From Vibrio sp. HDW18 (GTDB taxonomy: Bacteria; Pseudomonadota; Gammaproteobacteria; Enterobacterales; Vibrionaceae), in the NCBI RefSeq assembly GCF_011306175.1, contig NZ_CP049913.1:2046001-2110000 (forward strand): a stretch of 64,000 nt of DNA, given 5' to 3'. Position 1 is the first letter of the stretch. Every line of letters starts with the position of its first letter. A program made the translations under genes and the position numbers. Below are positions 10,960 through 22,110 of this stretch, piece by piece. Below the pieces are notes generated by a model. That model did no database searches, was not told the DNA's origin, and saw only the letters and a program-made list of their open reading frames with translations.

Positions 10960-11481
10960 TTACTCATTACTAAACAATATAGCCGAACCATGATTGAGGC
11001 TAGTAAACAGCAGCGTTCTGGGATTGACAATATCGATCCGGCGACTCTGTTGTGCTTCCATTTTGAACAGTTGAGTGATGAGCTGAAGCTGTTCTGGATT
11101 AAAATCGTTATTGTGGCTGGATGAGATATCTTTAAATTCGTTTGGGGTGACCAGCAGATAATTATCACTGATATCCCATTCTCCGGATTCGGAGATATTA
11201 ATTGAACTCTCAGATGTATGATCTTCGGCAAACAGTTTAACAATCGAAACCCGCGAATAAGTACCGTTGGGCAAATATTTCACATTCGAATTAACTTCGA
11301 CACGGCGTAACTCGCCCATGGCTGGGCTGTTATTTTGGCTGGTGATCAGCGAAACCATTTTGGATTGCCATTCACGCGAAGTTAACACTTGCTCCAGCTT
11401 AAAATCACTGCCCCAGTACAGCTTGGCGGTGAGTAACAGGCTAAACAATAAGCTGCCAATCGCGATATATCTATATTTCAT
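10960..11481 (-). CDS. toxS: ToxS, periplasmic partner of ToxR
   Basis: A 173-residue protein with one N-terminal membrane segment (residues 5-22) and a periplasmic domain containing the strongly conserved ToxS stretch LYWGSDFKLEQVLTSREWQS. ToxS stabilises ToxR and helps it sense bile and envelope conditions. It follows toxR by 9 bp on the same strand, the normal toxRS operon. The C-terminal SLNHGS motif is conserved. Confidence 0.96.
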   Translation of the reverse strand: MKYRYIAIGSLLFSLLLTAKLYWGSDFKLEQVLTSREWQSKMVSLITSQNNSPAMGELRRVEVNSNVKYLPNGTYSRVSIVKLFAEDHTSESSINISESGEWDISDNYLLVTPNEFKDISSSHNNDFNPEQLQLITQLFKMEAQQSRRIDIVNPRTLLFTSLNHGSAILFSNE

Positions 11482-11490
11482 CGAAAAGTC

Positions 11491-12333
11491 CTATTCGCAC
11501 ACTTTAATTGCATCGCTGGGATTGGCCACAATGCGTAAACTGATATTGCTGTTAGAGGCTGCAGTGCTATGAATATAGTTGAGCGTGAGTTGGTTATTTT
11601 GCCCACCGGTGGCAATCACCATCAGTGGCTTTAATTGATCCGTATGTTGTTGATTATATTTTTGGATGCATAATTTGATCGGAATTAGCCAAGGTGACAG
11701 ATCCGGATGGTTAATCGGGGTATTGACCGCAATCCCATCTACCGTGGTTAACGGTTTGAAATTGGCTTGGCTTGGGTTGGTGAGCAACACTAAACATGGC
11801 ATCACAATCGCGACCAAAAACATTAGCCGAGTGAGCCAGTCGGGCTTAGTTTTGACTGGCGTTGCGCTAGTTGAGGGTTGAGAGTGGCTGATTTTGGGGG
11901 CAGTACACTCTTCGAGCACTTCAGACGACATCTTGTCAGTTTCGGCAAACTCGGTGCTTAATAATTCGCTGTCGCGCTGAATGGTTTGTTCAACAATTTC
12001 CACCCGCGCGATGAGTTGATAACCACGTTTGGGCACGGTTTTAATGTATTGTGGCAGTTTAGTGGAATCTTTCAGCGTTTTGCGCAAGGTTGAAATGGCT
12101 TGGGTCAGACTGGAGTCATCGACCTCAAATCCTTGTTCGCGCCAGACAAAAGCATGTAAATCATGGCGAGACACCACATCATTGGGACGCTGGGCCAGTA
12201 ACCATAGAATGCGGCTTTCGTTACTGCCGAGCCGGATTAACTCTTGATCATTGTCTTTATCAATCAGCGCATTGCTTAAGGGATCAAAGGTGAATCTTTC
12301 AGCAACAATGAATTTAGTACCAATATTACCCAT
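11491..12333 (-). CDS. toxR: transmembrane regulator ToxR
   Basis: A 280-residue membrane-bound transcription factor controlling outer-membrane porins and, in pathogens, virulence genes. The OmpR-type winged-helix domain is N-terminal (about residues 5-110: RLGSNESRILWLLAQRPNDV, QGFEVDDSSLTQAISTLRK, KTVPKRGYQLIA). A variable linker, one membrane segment (about 165-187, ending LLTNPSQ) and a periplasmic domain follow. The two periplasmic cysteines (KLCIQKY and the terminal KVCE) are the known disulfide pair. The linker is the least conserved part, as expected. It is divergent from htpG, as in V. cholerae. Confidence 0.97.
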   Translation of the reverse strand: MGNIGTKFIVAERFTFDPLSNALIDKDNDQELIRLGSNESRILWLLAQRPNDVVSRHDLHAFVWREQGFEVDDSSLTQAISTLRKTLKDSTKLPQYIKTVPKRGYQLIARVEIVEQTIQRDSELLSTEFAETDKMSSEVLEECTAPKISHSQPSTSATPVKTKPDWLTRLMFLVAIVMPCLVLLTNPSQANFKPLTTVDGIAVNTPINHPDLSPWLIPIKLCIQKYNQQHTDQLKPLMVIATGGQNNQLTLNYIHSTAASNSNISLRIVANPSDAIKVCE

Positions 12334-12495
12334 CGATATCTTCTTTTGAGTTGCGTCCTAGTATGAACATCGGCTATCCCAGTATTTCCTTGTCCCAATA
12401 GGCAGACTTTACTGGTTTTTTATCTTTTTTGATAAAAATATGTGGCTAGGATAATCCAATCGCCAACAAAAAACAGTGTTTTTATGACTTTTGAC

Positions 12496-12521
12496 CTTGA
12501 ATTTACATTTTTTGTCCATAT
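12496..12521 (+). promoter_or_regulatory. probable sigma-32 promoter of htpG
   Basis: A -35 element CTTGAAT (12496-12502) and a -10 element GTCCATAT (12514-12521) are close to the heat-shock consensus (CTTGAAA / CCCCATNT) with a short spacer, about 75 bp ahead of the htpG start. This fits HtpG being a heat-shock protein. Confidence 0.7.
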
Positions 12522-12596
12522 CTCTCTGACAGATCAAGGTCATTCCATTGTCTCTCGATGGATCAACAGTTTGAAACAGAAGTAAACGGAGCGATT

Positions 12597-14504
12597 ATGA
12601 GCGATACAGTAACCACTAATAAAGAAACCCGTGGTTTTCAATCGGAAGTTAAGCAACTACTGCACCTGATGATTCACTCTTTGTATTCCAACAAAGAGAT
12701 TTTTTTACGTGAATTGATTTCTAATGCTTCTGATGCAGCGGATAAGTTGCGTTTTCAAGCTCTCTCAAACCCTGAACTGTATCAGGGGGATGCCGAGTTA
12801 GCGGTCAAGCTATCGTTTGATAAAGATCAGCAGACGTTGACCATTGCCGATAATGGTATCGGTATGAGTCGTGATGAAGTGATCGAAAACCTTGGCACCA
12901 TTGCGAAATCGGGGACCGCGGAGTTTTTCTCCAAACTTTCCGATCAGCAGTCGAAAAACTCACAATTGATTGGTCAATTTGGGGTCGGTTTCTATTCGGC
13001 CTTTATTGTTGCCGATGCGGTGACCGTGCGCACCCGTGCTGCGGGAAGCGCGGCGGCCGATGCGGTACAGTGGCATTCGCAAGGGGAAGGTGAGTACACG
13101 GTTGAAACCATTAATAAAGCCTCGCGTGGTACCGAAATCATTCTACATTTGCGCGAAGATGGCCAAGAATTTCTGTCCGAGTGGCGTCTGCGCGATGTGA
13201 TTGGTAAATATTCTGATCACATTGGTATTCCGGTTTATATCCAAACTGCAGAGTTGGATGAACAAGGTCAAGCAACCTCTGTCACTAAATGGGAACAGGT
13301 CAATAAGGCACAAGCGTTGTGGACTCGTTCTAAATCAGAGGTGAGCGATGAAGAATATAAAGAATTTTATAAGCATGTGTCGCATGATTTTAGCGATCCT
13401 TTGTTGTGGAGCCATAACAAGGTTGAAGGTAAAAATGATTACACCAGCTTGCTGTATATTCCAGCCAAAGCGCCGTGGGATCTTTACAACCGCGACCATA
13501 AACATGGCTTGAAGCTGTATGTGCAACGCGTGTTTATTATGGATGATGCAGCGCAGTTTATGCCTTCTTACCTGCGTTTTGTGCGTGGTTTGATTGACTC
13601 CAACGATCTGCCGCTCAACGTGTCACGCGAAATTCTGCAAGATAACAAGGTGACCCAATCGCTGCGTCAAGCTTGTACCAAACGCGTGCTGACCATGCTG
13701 GAGCGTATGGCGAGCAATGATGCCGAAAACTATCAAAAATTCTGGAAAGAGTTTGGTTTGGTGCTCAAAGAAGGCCCAGCCGAAGATTTTGCCCACCGTG
13801 ATAAAGTGGCCGGTTTGCTGCGTTTTGCCTCGACTGAGGTTGATTCGGCAGAGCAAACCGTCAGTCTTGCCGCTTATATTGACCGCATGAAAGAAGGGCA
13901 AGATAAGATCTATTACCTCACTGCCGATAGCTATAACGCTGCCAAAAATAGCCCGCATTTAGAGCAATTTAAATCGAAAGGGATTGAAGTCATTCTGATG
14001 TTCGATCGAATTGATGAATGGTTGATGAACTACTTGCCGGAGTTTGCCGGTAAGACATTGCAATCGATCAGCAAGGCGGGACTGGATCTTAGCCAGTTTG
14101 AAGATGAAGCGCAAAAAGAGCAGCACAAACAGACCGAACAGCAATTCAAATCGGTGGTTGAACGGGTGCAGCACTATTTAGGCGACCGCGTACAAGAGGT
14201 GCGTACTACCTTTAAGCTGGCCAATACCCCAGCGGTAGTGGTGACTGATGATGCGGAAATGGGCACACAAATGGCTAAGTTGCTGGCGGCGGCTGGCCAG
14301 CCAGTACCGGAAGTGAAATACATCCTTGAAATTAACCCAGAGCATGCGTTGGTGAAAAGCATGGCTGATCAAGCGGATGAACAAATTTTTGGCCGCTGGG
14401 TTGAGGTATTACTGGGACAAGCCATGTTGGCCGAACGCGGTTCGATGGAAGATCCAAGCCAATTTTTAACGGCGATTAACCAACTATTAACCTCAACACA
14501 CTAA
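12597..14504 (+). CDS. htpG: chaperone HtpG (bacterial Hsp90)
   Basis: A 635-residue ATP-dependent cytosolic chaperone. The N-terminal GHKL ATPase domain shows the family motifs ([46 protein letters not shown]), followed by the middle domain ([24 protein letters not shown]) and the C-terminal dimer domain. The start at 12597 gives the Vibrio family N-terminus ([20 protein letters not shown]) with a CGGAGCG ribosome site; the ATG 39 bases upstream lacks support. Divergent from toxR, with a probable sigma-32 promoter. Confidence 0.97.
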   Translation: MSDTVTTNKETRGFQSEVKQLLHLMIHSLYSNKEIFLRELISNASDAADKLRFQALSNPELYQGDAELAVKLSFDKDQQTLTIADNGIGMSRDEVIENLGTIAKSGTAEFFSKLSDQQSKNSQLIGQFGVGFYSAFIVADAVTVRTRAAGSAAADAVQWHSQGEGEYTVETINKASRGTEIILHLREDGQEFLSEWRLRDVIGKYSDHIGIPVYIQTAELDEQGQATSVTKWEQVNKAQALWTRSKSEVSDEEYKEFYKHVSHDFSDPLLWSHNKVEGKNDYTSLLYIPAKAPWDLYNRDHKHGLKLYVQRVFIMDDAAQFMPSYLRFVRGLIDSNDLPLNVSREILQDNKVTQSLRQACTKRVLTMLERMASNDAENYQKFWKEFGLVLKEGPAEDFAHRDKVAGLLRFASTEVDSAEQTVSLAAYIDRMKEGQDKIYYLTADSYNAAKNSPHLEQFKSKGIEVILMFDRIDEWLMNYLPEFAGKTLQSISKAGLDLSQFEDEAQKEQHKQTEQQFKSVVERVQHYLGDRVQEVRTTFKLANTPAVVVTDDAEMGTQMAKLLAAAGQPVPEVKYILEINPEHALVKSMADQADEQIFGRWVEVLLGQAMLAERGSMEDPSQFLTAINQLLTSTH

Positions 14505-14532
14505 AGCTTACTGGTGTGATCTTCGGTTTCTC

Positions 14533-14554
14533 AGCCCGCTTCGGCGGGCTTTTT
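14533..14554 (+). terminator. rho-independent terminator after htpG
   Basis: Seven-base stem AGCCCGC/GCGGGCT closed by a TTCG tetraloop and followed by TTTT, 29 bp past the htpG stop. Confidence 0.9.
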
Positions 14555-15518
<964 letters not shown>

Positions 15519-15557
15519 CAATTCTTCCGATTATCTGATTGGATTGATAGGTCAAAT

Positions 15558-15583
15558 AAAGCGGCAGTGATGCCGCTTTTTTT
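15558..15583 (+). terminator. rho-independent terminator after adk
   Basis: Stem AAAGCGGCA/TGCCGCTTT followed by T residues, 40 bp past adk. It lies ahead of the hemH ribosome site, which argues against the longer hemH frame that begins inside it. Confidence 0.9.
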
Positions 15584-15638
15584 ATACACTTTAATCCGTA
15601 GAACGATAATCTTAGCCTTGTGCTTATTGAAGGAAGCG

Positions 15639-16622
15639 ATGAATCAGCATAAAAAAGTCGGTATTTTGCTGGCCAATTTGGGTACGCCTAATGCACCAAC
15701 TACGCAAGCGGTGAAAGCGTTCTTGAGTCAGTTTTTACATGATCAGCGGGTGGTGGATATGAATCGCTGGTTATGGTGTCCATTGCTGCATGGGATTATT
15801 TTGCCGACTCGCGCACCGAAAGTGGCTAAGCTGTATCAGTCGATTTGGATGGAGCAAGGCTCGCCACTGATGGTTTATTCGCTCAGTCAACAGGCAAAGC
15901 TGGCACAGCTAACTCAATTTCCAGTCGAGCTGGGTATGACTTATGGCCAGCCGAGCTTATTGGACGGTGTACGTAAGTTGCAGCAGCAAGGCGTAGAGCA
16001 GATTGTTGTGCTACCGCTCTATCCGCAATATTCCGCTACGACAACGGCGGCGGTATTTGATGGTCTAGCACGAGCGTTGCGCCAATTACCTGTAGTCCCT
16101 CAGTTGCAATTTATTCCCGATTATCATGATCATCCGCTGTATATCCAAGCGCTCGCGCAAACTGTTCGCGATTCATGGCAGCAACATGGACAAGGTGATC
16201 TGTTACTTTGCTCTTACCATGGTATTCCGCAGCGCTATGCCGATCATGGTGATATTTATCCCCTACAGTGCCAAACCACCACTCGCTTACTGGCTGAGGC
16301 GTTAGGGTTAGCGGCGGATAAGGTGATGATGAGTTACCAGTCGCAGTTTGGTAAGGAAGTATGGCTGCAGCCTTATACTGACCAAACCATGCAAGCCTTG
16401 CCCAATCAGGGGGTGAAAAAGCTGGATGTGATTTGTCCTGCCTTTTCGGTCGATTGTTTAGAAACGTTAGAAGAGATCGCTGAGCAGAATCGGCACATTT
16501 TCCTGCACCATGGTGGTGAAGCTTTCCATTACATTGCTTGTTTAAACGATAGCTCGCCGCATATTGCGCTGATGGCGGATCTGGTCAATACGAATATTGG
16601 CAAGCCAATCATGGAGTATTAG
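15639..16622 (+). CDS. hemH: ferrochelatase
   Basis: A 327-residue enzyme that inserts Fe(II) into protoporphyrin IX, the last step of haem synthesis, at the inner membrane. Recognisable parts are the N-terminal [14 protein letters not shown], the central [18 protein letters not shown] with the catalytic-site histidine, and [15 protein letters not shown]. The start at 15639 has GAAGGAAGC just upstream; an earlier in-frame ATG lies inside the adk terminator. Length is close to E. coli (320). Confidence 0.95.
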   Translation: MNQHKKVGILLANLGTPNAPTTQAVKAFLSQFLHDQRVVDMNRWLWCPLLHGIILPTRAPKVAKLYQSIWMEQGSPLMVYSLSQQAKLAQLTQFPVELGMTYGQPSLLDGVRKLQQQGVEQIVVLPLYPQYSATTTAAVFDGLARALRQLPVVPQLQFIPDYHDHPLYIQALAQTVRDSWQQHGQGDLLLCSYHGIPQRYADHGDIYPLQCQTTTRLLAEALGLAADKVMMSYQSQFGKEVWLQPYTDQTMQALPNQGVKKLDVICPAFSVDCLETLEEIAEQNRHIFLHHGGEAFHYIACLNDSSPHIALMADLVNTNIGKPIMEY

Positions 16623-16740
16623 AAAATCCCCCTTGGTGTGCTGGTATGGCAATTTAGTGCAATGGCGCTTAATGGCTGATTTCACCTTTGTCAGTTGGGT
16701 GTGATAGCATGCCCAAAAAAGTTGGCTGATAAAAATAAAG

Positions 16741-17238
16741 ATGAAACGTTGGTATCTACTTTACTGTAAGCGCGGTGAACAGCAGCGCGCGCAGCTGCAC
16801 TTGAACAATCAGAGTGTCGAGTGTTTCTACCCGAAAATATGGGTGGAGAAAATTCACAAAGGTAAGCAGCAAAAGCGCTTGGAACCACTGTTTCCATCCT
16901 ATCTCTTTGTGCACTTTGATTTTGAATTGGGTCCTTGCTTTACCACTGTGCGTTCAACGCGAGGAGTGGTGGATTTTGTACGCTTGGGGCTCATCCCACA
17001 TGAAGTGCCAGCAGAACTGATTGATCAATTAAAGCTGCTTGATGCTGAAAAATCGCGCCAAGTGGTTAATCAGTTGCCAGAGCAAGGACAAACGGTACAC
17101 GTTGCCCGAGGCCAGTTTGCTGGGATTGATGCTATTTATCAGCAACCGGATGGCGAAACTCGCTCGATTATGCTGGTTAACATGATCAGTCAGCAAGTAC
17201 CGATCAGTATTGAAAATACGGATTGGGAAATCACCTAA
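16741..17238 (+). CDS. rfaH: transcription antiterminator RfaH
   Basis: A 165-residue NusG paralogue that joins RNA polymerase at ops sites and keeps it reading long operons such as surface-polysaccharide clusters. The N-terminal NGN domain reads MKRWYLLYCKRGEQQRAQ and LFPSYLFVHFD; the C-terminal KOW-type domain begins near residue 110 (GQTVHVARGQFAGIDA). The DNA-contact stretch RSTRGVVDFVRLG is typical of RfaH. It stands alone between hemH and asnB. Confidence 0.93.
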   Translation: MKRWYLLYCKRGEQQRAQLHLNNQSVECFYPKIWVEKIHKGKQQKRLEPLFPSYLFVHFDFELGPCFTTVRSTRGVVDFVRLGLIPHEVPAELIDQLKLLDAEKSRQVVNQLPEQGQTVHVARGQFAGIDAIYQQPDGETRSIMLVNMISQQVPISIENTDWEIT

Positions 17239-17269
17239 CGCTGAGTGAGTTTTCTACGCTGCACACGAT

Positions 17270-17307
17270 AAAAAAGCCAGAGCGATCGGATCGGCTCTGG
17301 CTTTTTT
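17270..17307. terminator. bidirectional terminator between rfaH and asnB
   Basis: A strong hairpin with arms AAAAAAGCCAGAGC and GCTCTGGCTTTTTT lies between the convergent genes rfaH and asnB and can end transcription from both sides. Confidence 0.92.
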
Positions 17308-17350
17308 GTTATCTGCGTTCTATTTGAGTTTGCTGTGAACGCATTAAAAC

Positions 17351-19015
17351 TTAGTAAGCCTGTTTGTGCACCGCTTTCACCGCACGACCGGATGGATCGA
17401 TGCAGTTTTTAAACGATTCATCCCACTCAATGGCTTTCGCGGAAGAGCAAGCGACGGATGGGCCTCCCGGTACGCAGCGTGCTGCCGATTCTAGTGGGAA
17501 CAGCTCTTCAAAAATTTCTCGATACACGTAGCCTTCTTTGGTGGTCGGCGTGTTGTAAGGGAAGCGGAATGACGCGCTCTCCATCTGTTGATCGGTGACT
17601 TTGGCTTCCGCGGTGGCTTTCAGAGTATCAATCCAGCCGTAACCGACGCCGTCAGAAAACTGCTCTTTTTGACGCCATGCAATCGACGCCGGCAGATAAT
17701 CCTCAAAGCATTCGCGTAGAATGTGTTTTTCCATCTTACCGTTGCCACACATTTTATCTTGTGGGTTGAGGCGCATCGCGACATCAATAAACTCTTTATC
17801 GAGGAAGGGAACACGGCCTTCTACGCCCCAAGCCGCCAGTGATTTGTTCGCGCGAGCACAGTCGAATAGGTTGAGTGCTAGCAGTTTGCGAACCGTTTCT
17901 TCATGGAATTCTTGCGCGTTGGGGGCTTTGTGGAAATAGAGATAGCCACCAAAGATTTCATCTGCCCCTTCGCCAGAAAGCACCATTTTAATCCCCATCG
18001 CTTTGATTTTTCTGCCCATTAAGAACATCGGGGTTGAGGCTCGAATCGTTGTGACGTCATAAGTCTCAATGTGATAAATCACATCACGGATCGCGTCTAA
18101 TCCTTCTTGCAGGGTATAGATCATTTCATGGTGAACGGTGCCAATTTGCTCTGCCACTTCACGCGCCGCTTTGAGATCTGGCGCGCCTTCTAAACCAATC
18201 GCGAATGAGTGCAATTGTGGCCACCAAGCGGCGGTTTTCTCATCATCTTCAATTCGCATGGCGGCAAAACGTTTCGCAATCGCTGAGGTAATTGATGAGT
18301 CGAGTCCACCAGACAGCAGTACCCCATAAGGCACATCGGTCATCAGTTGACGTTTTACTGCGGCTTCTAACGCTTGGGTGAGTTCTTGCTTGCTGCTGAC
18401 GTTGTCTTTTACTGCATCATAGTGGTTCCAGTCTCGCACGTAGTAGCGCGTCGCGGTTTTATCTTGTGAGCTTAAATAGCTACCAGGAGGAAATTCACTC
18501 AAGGTTTTACACACCGGAACCAGTGCTTTCATTTCCGAAGCGACATATAAGTTACCGTGTTCATCATGGCCCTGATAAAGCGGGATGATGCCAATATGGT
18601 CACGGCCGATCAGGTACTGGTCTTTTTCTTCATCGTAGAGGACGAAGGCGAAAATGCCGTTGAGTTCTTCTAATAGCTCAACCCCTTTATCACGGTATAG
18701 AGCTAAGATCACCTCACAATCAGAGTCAGTTTGGAATTGATATTGGCCTTGGTAACGCTCACGGATCTCTTTGTGGTTATAGATTTCACCATTGACCGCT
18801 AAGATCAGCTTACGATCTGGGCTATACAGGGGTTGCGCACCGCTGCTCAGACCGACAATTGCCAGACGTTCATGAGCCAGAATGGCTTTGTCGCAGGCGT
18901 AGATCCCAGACCAGTCAGGGCCACGATGGCGCAGTTTTTTCGACATTTCCAGTGCCACTGGTCGTAATGCCGCTGCATCGGTTTTAATGTCTAAGATGCC
19001 AAAAATAGAACACAT
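17351..19015 (-). CDS. asnB: asparagine synthetase B (glutamine-hydrolysing)
   Basis: A 554-residue enzyme making asparagine from aspartate, glutamine and ATP. The N-terminal glutaminase domain starts with the catalytic Cys2 (MCSIFGILD); the ATP pyrophosphatase domain has VLLSGGLDSSITSAIAKRF and the later LSGEGADEIFGGYLYFH. Length equals E. coli AsnB (554). A rho-independent terminator shared with rfaH lies 43 bp past its stop. Confidence 0.97.
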   Translation of the reverse strand: MCSIFGILDIKTDAAALRPVALEMSKKLRHRGPDWSGIYACDKAILAHERLAIVGLSSGAQPLYSPDRKLILAVNGEIYNHKEIRERYQGQYQFQTDSDCEVILALYRDKGVELLEELNGIFAFVLYDEEKDQYLIGRDHIGIIPLYQGHDEHGNLYVASEMKALVPVCKTLSEFPPGSYLSSQDKTATRYYVRDWNHYDAVKDNVSSKQELTQALEAAVKRQLMTDVPYGVLLSGGLDSSITSAIAKRFAAMRIEDDEKTAAWWPQLHSFAIGLEGAPDLKAAREVAEQIGTVHHEMIYTLQEGLDAIRDVIYHIETYDVTTIRASTPMFLMGRKIKAMGIKMVLSGEGADEIFGGYLYFHKAPNAQEFHEETVRKLLALNLFDCARANKSLAAWGVEGRVPFLDKEFIDVAMRLNPQDKMCGNGKMEKHILRECFEDYLPASIAWRQKEQFSDGVGYGWIDTLKATAEAKVTDQQMESASFRFPYNTPTTKEGYVYREIFEELFPLESAARCVPGGPSVACSSAKAIEWDESFKNCIDPSGRAVKAVHKQAY

Positions 19016-19186
19016 ATCAATTCCTTTTAAATGTTTTTTAATCTGTTGGCATTAATTTGCCATTCTGATTAAAAATCGCAACCCTTGCTTAGGTTTTATT
19101 TTGAATAAAAAGATTTTGATTAAATTTTTTCTATTTATTTGTTGGTTTGGTTAGATGCGGTTTAATAATTGATGGGAAAATAGACG

Positions 19187-19207
19187 ATAGGGCGAAATTC
19201 GCCCTAT
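19187..19207 (-). terminator. hairpin after the Kef-type antiporter gene
   Basis: Perfect stem ATAGGGCGAA/TTCGCCCTAT within a few bases of the stop codon, followed on the minus strand by only a weak T-rich stretch. Probably a terminator. Confidence 0.6.
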
Positions 19208-19213
19208 GCCTGA

Positions 19214-20800
19214 CTAGCGTTTGGTAAAGTTTGGCTTGAGTTGCTCCGATACATGGCGTGCAAAACCAGTACCCGCCTCACTGTAAATGTTGAATGCCGC
19301 GTGAGCTCCTTGCTCAAGCAGGCTCTCGATCTGATCTGGATACTCTGCTATCGCGGCAATTTGTCCTTGGTAATGGCGTTTGTGTAATTGTTCAAGTGCC
19401 ACTTGGTTAGCTTGATGGTGGGGCATCGCCAGTAACACCAGTTTGACTTTTCCGGTGTCAAAAATGCGCTCCCAAAAATCAGGGTCGGTTGCATCACCAG
19501 AGATCACATTGCGTCCCTGTTCACGATGGCTAATTGCGGCATCTTCACGAATTTCGACCCCGAGACAGATCTCGCCATGCCGTGAGGTGAGCTCTTCATA
19601 AGCGCCACGGCCGATCCTGCCCATGCCTAAAATCAGCACTTGTGCTGTACCAGGATCAATCAGCCGATCACGGGTATGCAGTGACTCGGCGGCACACTCT
19701 TTCAGCCATCTGGCTGAACGCTGGTATATGGCATGACCTTTACGTTCAATTGGCGCGGCTAAAATAAACGATAAAGGCACCGAAACCGCTAGGGCGACCA
19801 GAATATCACTGTTGATCCAGCCCATTTTGAACGCCAGTCCACCGACAATCAGCCCAAATTCACTGAAGTTAAACAGTGAGAATGACGCAAGCAATGAGGT
19901 GCGCACCCGGAAATGGAATTGATGGATGACCCAAAAATACAGAACCCCTTTGATTGGCAGCAGCAGCAGTAACAGCAGCGCAAGCATGATCCCGGTGCTG
20001 GTCGGTTGGGCGGACAGTCCGATATTGAGAAAGAAGCAGACTAAGAATACTTCTTTGAGATTGAATAGGGCTTTGGATAATTCCGAGGCTTTATGATGGC
20101 TGGCGAGCATCATGCCTAAAATCAGTGCGCCAAGATCGGGTTTCATACCAACCAGTTGGAAGCTGCCTGCGCCAACGACTAGCGCAAAGAAAATGCCAAA
20201 TAGGACCAGCATTTCACCATGGCCGACCCAATCTAATAGTTCATAAAACAGTGGGCGTAGTAACGGCAGAATGAATAGGCCAATGGCGTACCACTCTGGC
20301 AGTTTGCCAGTGGAGGCGGTGAGGAACACTACTGCAAAAATATCCTGCATGACCAGAATACCAATCGCCAGCGTGCCGTAGGTGGCATTCATTTCACCTT
20401 TTTCTTGTAGCGATTTTACCGCAAAAACCGTACTAGAGAATGACAGGGCAAAACCGACCAAAAGCAGTTTATCCAACGAGAGCTCGGCCAGACTGGTGAG
20501 TCCTAGTTGTTTGAAGATCAACAATAAAATCGTGAATAGTGCGGTCGAGAGCAAATTGTGGATGGTCGCACCGGCCCAGATCTCTTTCGCGAGCAGAGTT
20601 TTGACCTCCAGCTTTAAGCCGATGGTAAACAGAAGCAGAGTGACCCCTAAATCCGCCAAGGTCGAAAGGGTCGCATTGCTTGTAAATCCATAAGCATTGA
20701 GGGCAAATCCGGCGATCAAAAAGCCGACCAGTGGGGGTAAATGGCACTTTAAAGCGATAAATCCGGCTAGAAAAGCCGCAGAAAGAAGTATCAAATCCAT
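19214..20800 (-). CDS. Kef-type cation/proton antiporter with TrkA-N domain
   Basis: A 528-residue inner-membrane transporter. The first 360 residues form a 12-segment CPA2 exchanger domain (for example GVTLLLFTIGLKLEVKTLL and FALSFSSTVFAVKSL). A soluble NAD(H)-binding TrkA-N/RCK domain follows from about residue 385 (VLILGMGRIGRGAYEEL). This is the plan of KefB/KefC/YbaL potassium efflux proteins. The lack of an adjacent KefF/KefG-type partner leaves the ion and the trigger open. Stands alone between asnB and nagC. Confidence 0.88.
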   Translation of the reverse strand: MDLILLSAAFLAGFIALKCHLPPLVGFLIAGFALNAYGFTSNATLSTLADLGVTLLLFTIGLKLEVKTLLAKEIWAGATIHNLLSTALFTILLLIFKQLGLTSLAELSLDKLLLVGFALSFSSTVFAVKSLQEKGEMNATYGTLAIGILVMQDIFAVVFLTASTGKLPEWYAIGLFILPLLRPLFYELLDWVGHGEMLVLFGIFFALVVGAGSFQLVGMKPDLGALILGMMLASHHKASELSKALFNLKEVFLVCFFLNIGLSAQPTSTGIMLALLLLLLLPIKGVLYFWVIHQFHFRVRTSLLASFSLFNFSEFGLIVGGLAFKMGWINSDILVALAVSVPLSFILAAPIERKGHAIYQRSARWLKECAAESLHTRDRLIDPGTAQVLILGMGRIGRGAYEELTSRHGEICLGVEIREDAAISHREQGRNVISGDATDPDFWERIFDTGKVKLVLLAMPHHQANQVALEQLHKRHYQGQIAAIAEYPDQIESLLEQGAHAAFNIYSEAGTGFARHVSEQLKPNFTKR

Positions 20801-20823
20801 GAGCTATGTTCTTAATTTAATAA

Positions 20824-20852
20824 TAAAAAAACGGTGGTATTACATACCACCG
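20824..20852 (-). terminator. rho-independent terminator after nagC
   Basis: Read on the minus strand, stem CGGTGGTAT / ATACCACCG is followed by a run of seven T. It ends the nagA-nagC operon about 40 bp past the nagC stop. Confidence 0.88.
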
Positions 20853-20893
20853 CCATTATAGGTTAATCTGTTGCTCAAATTTAACTAAAAAGC

Positions 20894-22108
20894 TTAGTCT
20901 TCCAACAATTTTTGTAACAAAACGCCATTTAACATCGCGCGCTTGATCATTGCAAAAGCACCTATGGTTGGTTGCTTATCGAGTTGTGAAGCGACAATCG
21001 GCAAATGTTGGTGGAACGTTTTCAGTGATTGATTTTCGACATTACGTTGAATGGCAGGAAACACGATCTCTTTGGTGGCGGTGATTTGTCCGGCAATCAC
21101 AATTTTCTGTGGGTTAAACAGGTTGACGGTAATGGCAATCGCTTTACCGAGTTGATTGCCGACTCGCACCAGCGCTTGTTTAGCCAGTTCATCACCTGCA
21201 TTGGCATGTTGGCAAACTTCATCAATCGTGATGCTGGATAAATTAGCCAGTGATGATTCATAGCCTTGTGCGATCAATTTTTTAACTCGTGAAACAATCG
21301 CTGGATTGGTGGCGACAGTTTCTAGGCAGCCAAAATTGCCGCACTGGCACTGTTCACCGAGTGGATCAATTTGAATATGGCCAATTTCACCAACGTTGCG
21401 GTTATAGCCTAAAAATACTTGGCCGTTAACGATGATCCCTGCCCCAGTACCGCGGTGCACGCTAACTAAGATCGAGTCTTGGCAGTCTTGGCTGGCTCCG
21501 AAATAATGCTCGGCCAGCGCCATACCGCGTACATCGTTACCGACAAAACATTCCACCGCAAACTGTTCACGAATGGCAGCACCAAGCGGTAGTTGATTGA
21601 TCTCAACATTGGGCATGTATTCCACTACGCCCGTCTCTGGATTAATCAAACCAGGTAGTGCAACACCAATCGCAATTAATTGTTCAATCAGAGCGTTATG
21701 TTGTTGCACAAATTGTTGGATGCGTTTGATAAGGTTGGTCAGCAACACCTCTTGGTTGTGGTAGTGAAACTCATGGTGCTCATCAACCAGCGAGTTTCCG
21801 CCCAAGTCATACAGACTGAGCTGGATATAGTCGCGGCCGATACGGACCGCGATAGAGTGAAAGGGTTGTACTTCGGTGGTTAACGAAATCGCTCGTCGAC
21901 CACCCGTCGAAGCTTGTTGGGCGACCTCTTTAATCAGGCCGCGCTCAAGCAGTTGGCGGGTAATTTTAGTAACACTGGCGGGAGCCAACTGACTGATATC
22001 AGCCACTTGGATTCGACTGATCGGTCCTTGTTGGTCAATCAAGCGGTAAACCGCTGCACTATTTAGTTGTTTAACTAAATCTACGTTACCAATTTGTCCG
22101 CCATTCAT
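20894..22108 (-). CDS. nagC: N-acetylglucosamine repressor NagC
   Basis: A 404-residue ROK-family repressor that responds to N-acetylglucosamine-6-phosphate. The N-terminal helix-turn-helix lies at about residues 15-70 (ISRIQVADISQLAPASVTKI), then the ROK sugar-binding domain with the zinc cluster CQCGNFGC and NDVRGMALAEHYFG. It is separated from nagA by 2 bp, so both come from one mRNA, and probable NagC operators lie in the nagA-nagE gap, consistent with autoregulation. Confidence 0.95.
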   Translation of the reverse strand: MNGGQIGNVDLVKQLNSAAVYRLIDQQGPISRIQVADISQLAPASVTKITRQLLERGLIKEVAQQASTGGRRAISLTTEVQPFHSIAVRIGRDYIQLSLYDLGGNSLVDEHHEFHYHNQEVLLTNLIKRIQQFVQQHNALIEQLIAIGVALPGLINPETGVVEYMPNVEINQLPLGAAIREQFAVECFVGNDVRGMALAEHYFGASQDCQDSILVSVHRGTGAGIIVNGQVFLGYNRNVGEIGHIQIDPLGEQCQCGNFGCLETVATNPAIVSRVKKLIAQGYESSLANLSSITIDEVCQHANAGDELAKQALVRVGNQLGKAIAITVNLFNPQKIVIAGQITATKEIVFPAIQRNVENQSLKTFHQHLPIVASQLDKQPTIGAFAMIKRAMLNGVLLQKLLED

Positions 22109-22110
22109 TA

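Noticed and set aside
12558..12596. Upstream ATG for htpG
   Set aside because: The extra 13 residues are not part of the conserved HtpG N-terminus, and the ribosome site favours 12597.
16741..17238. NusG in place of RfaH
   Set aside because: The short lone gene, the charged N-terminus and the absence of secE/rplK next to it point to the RfaH paralogue.
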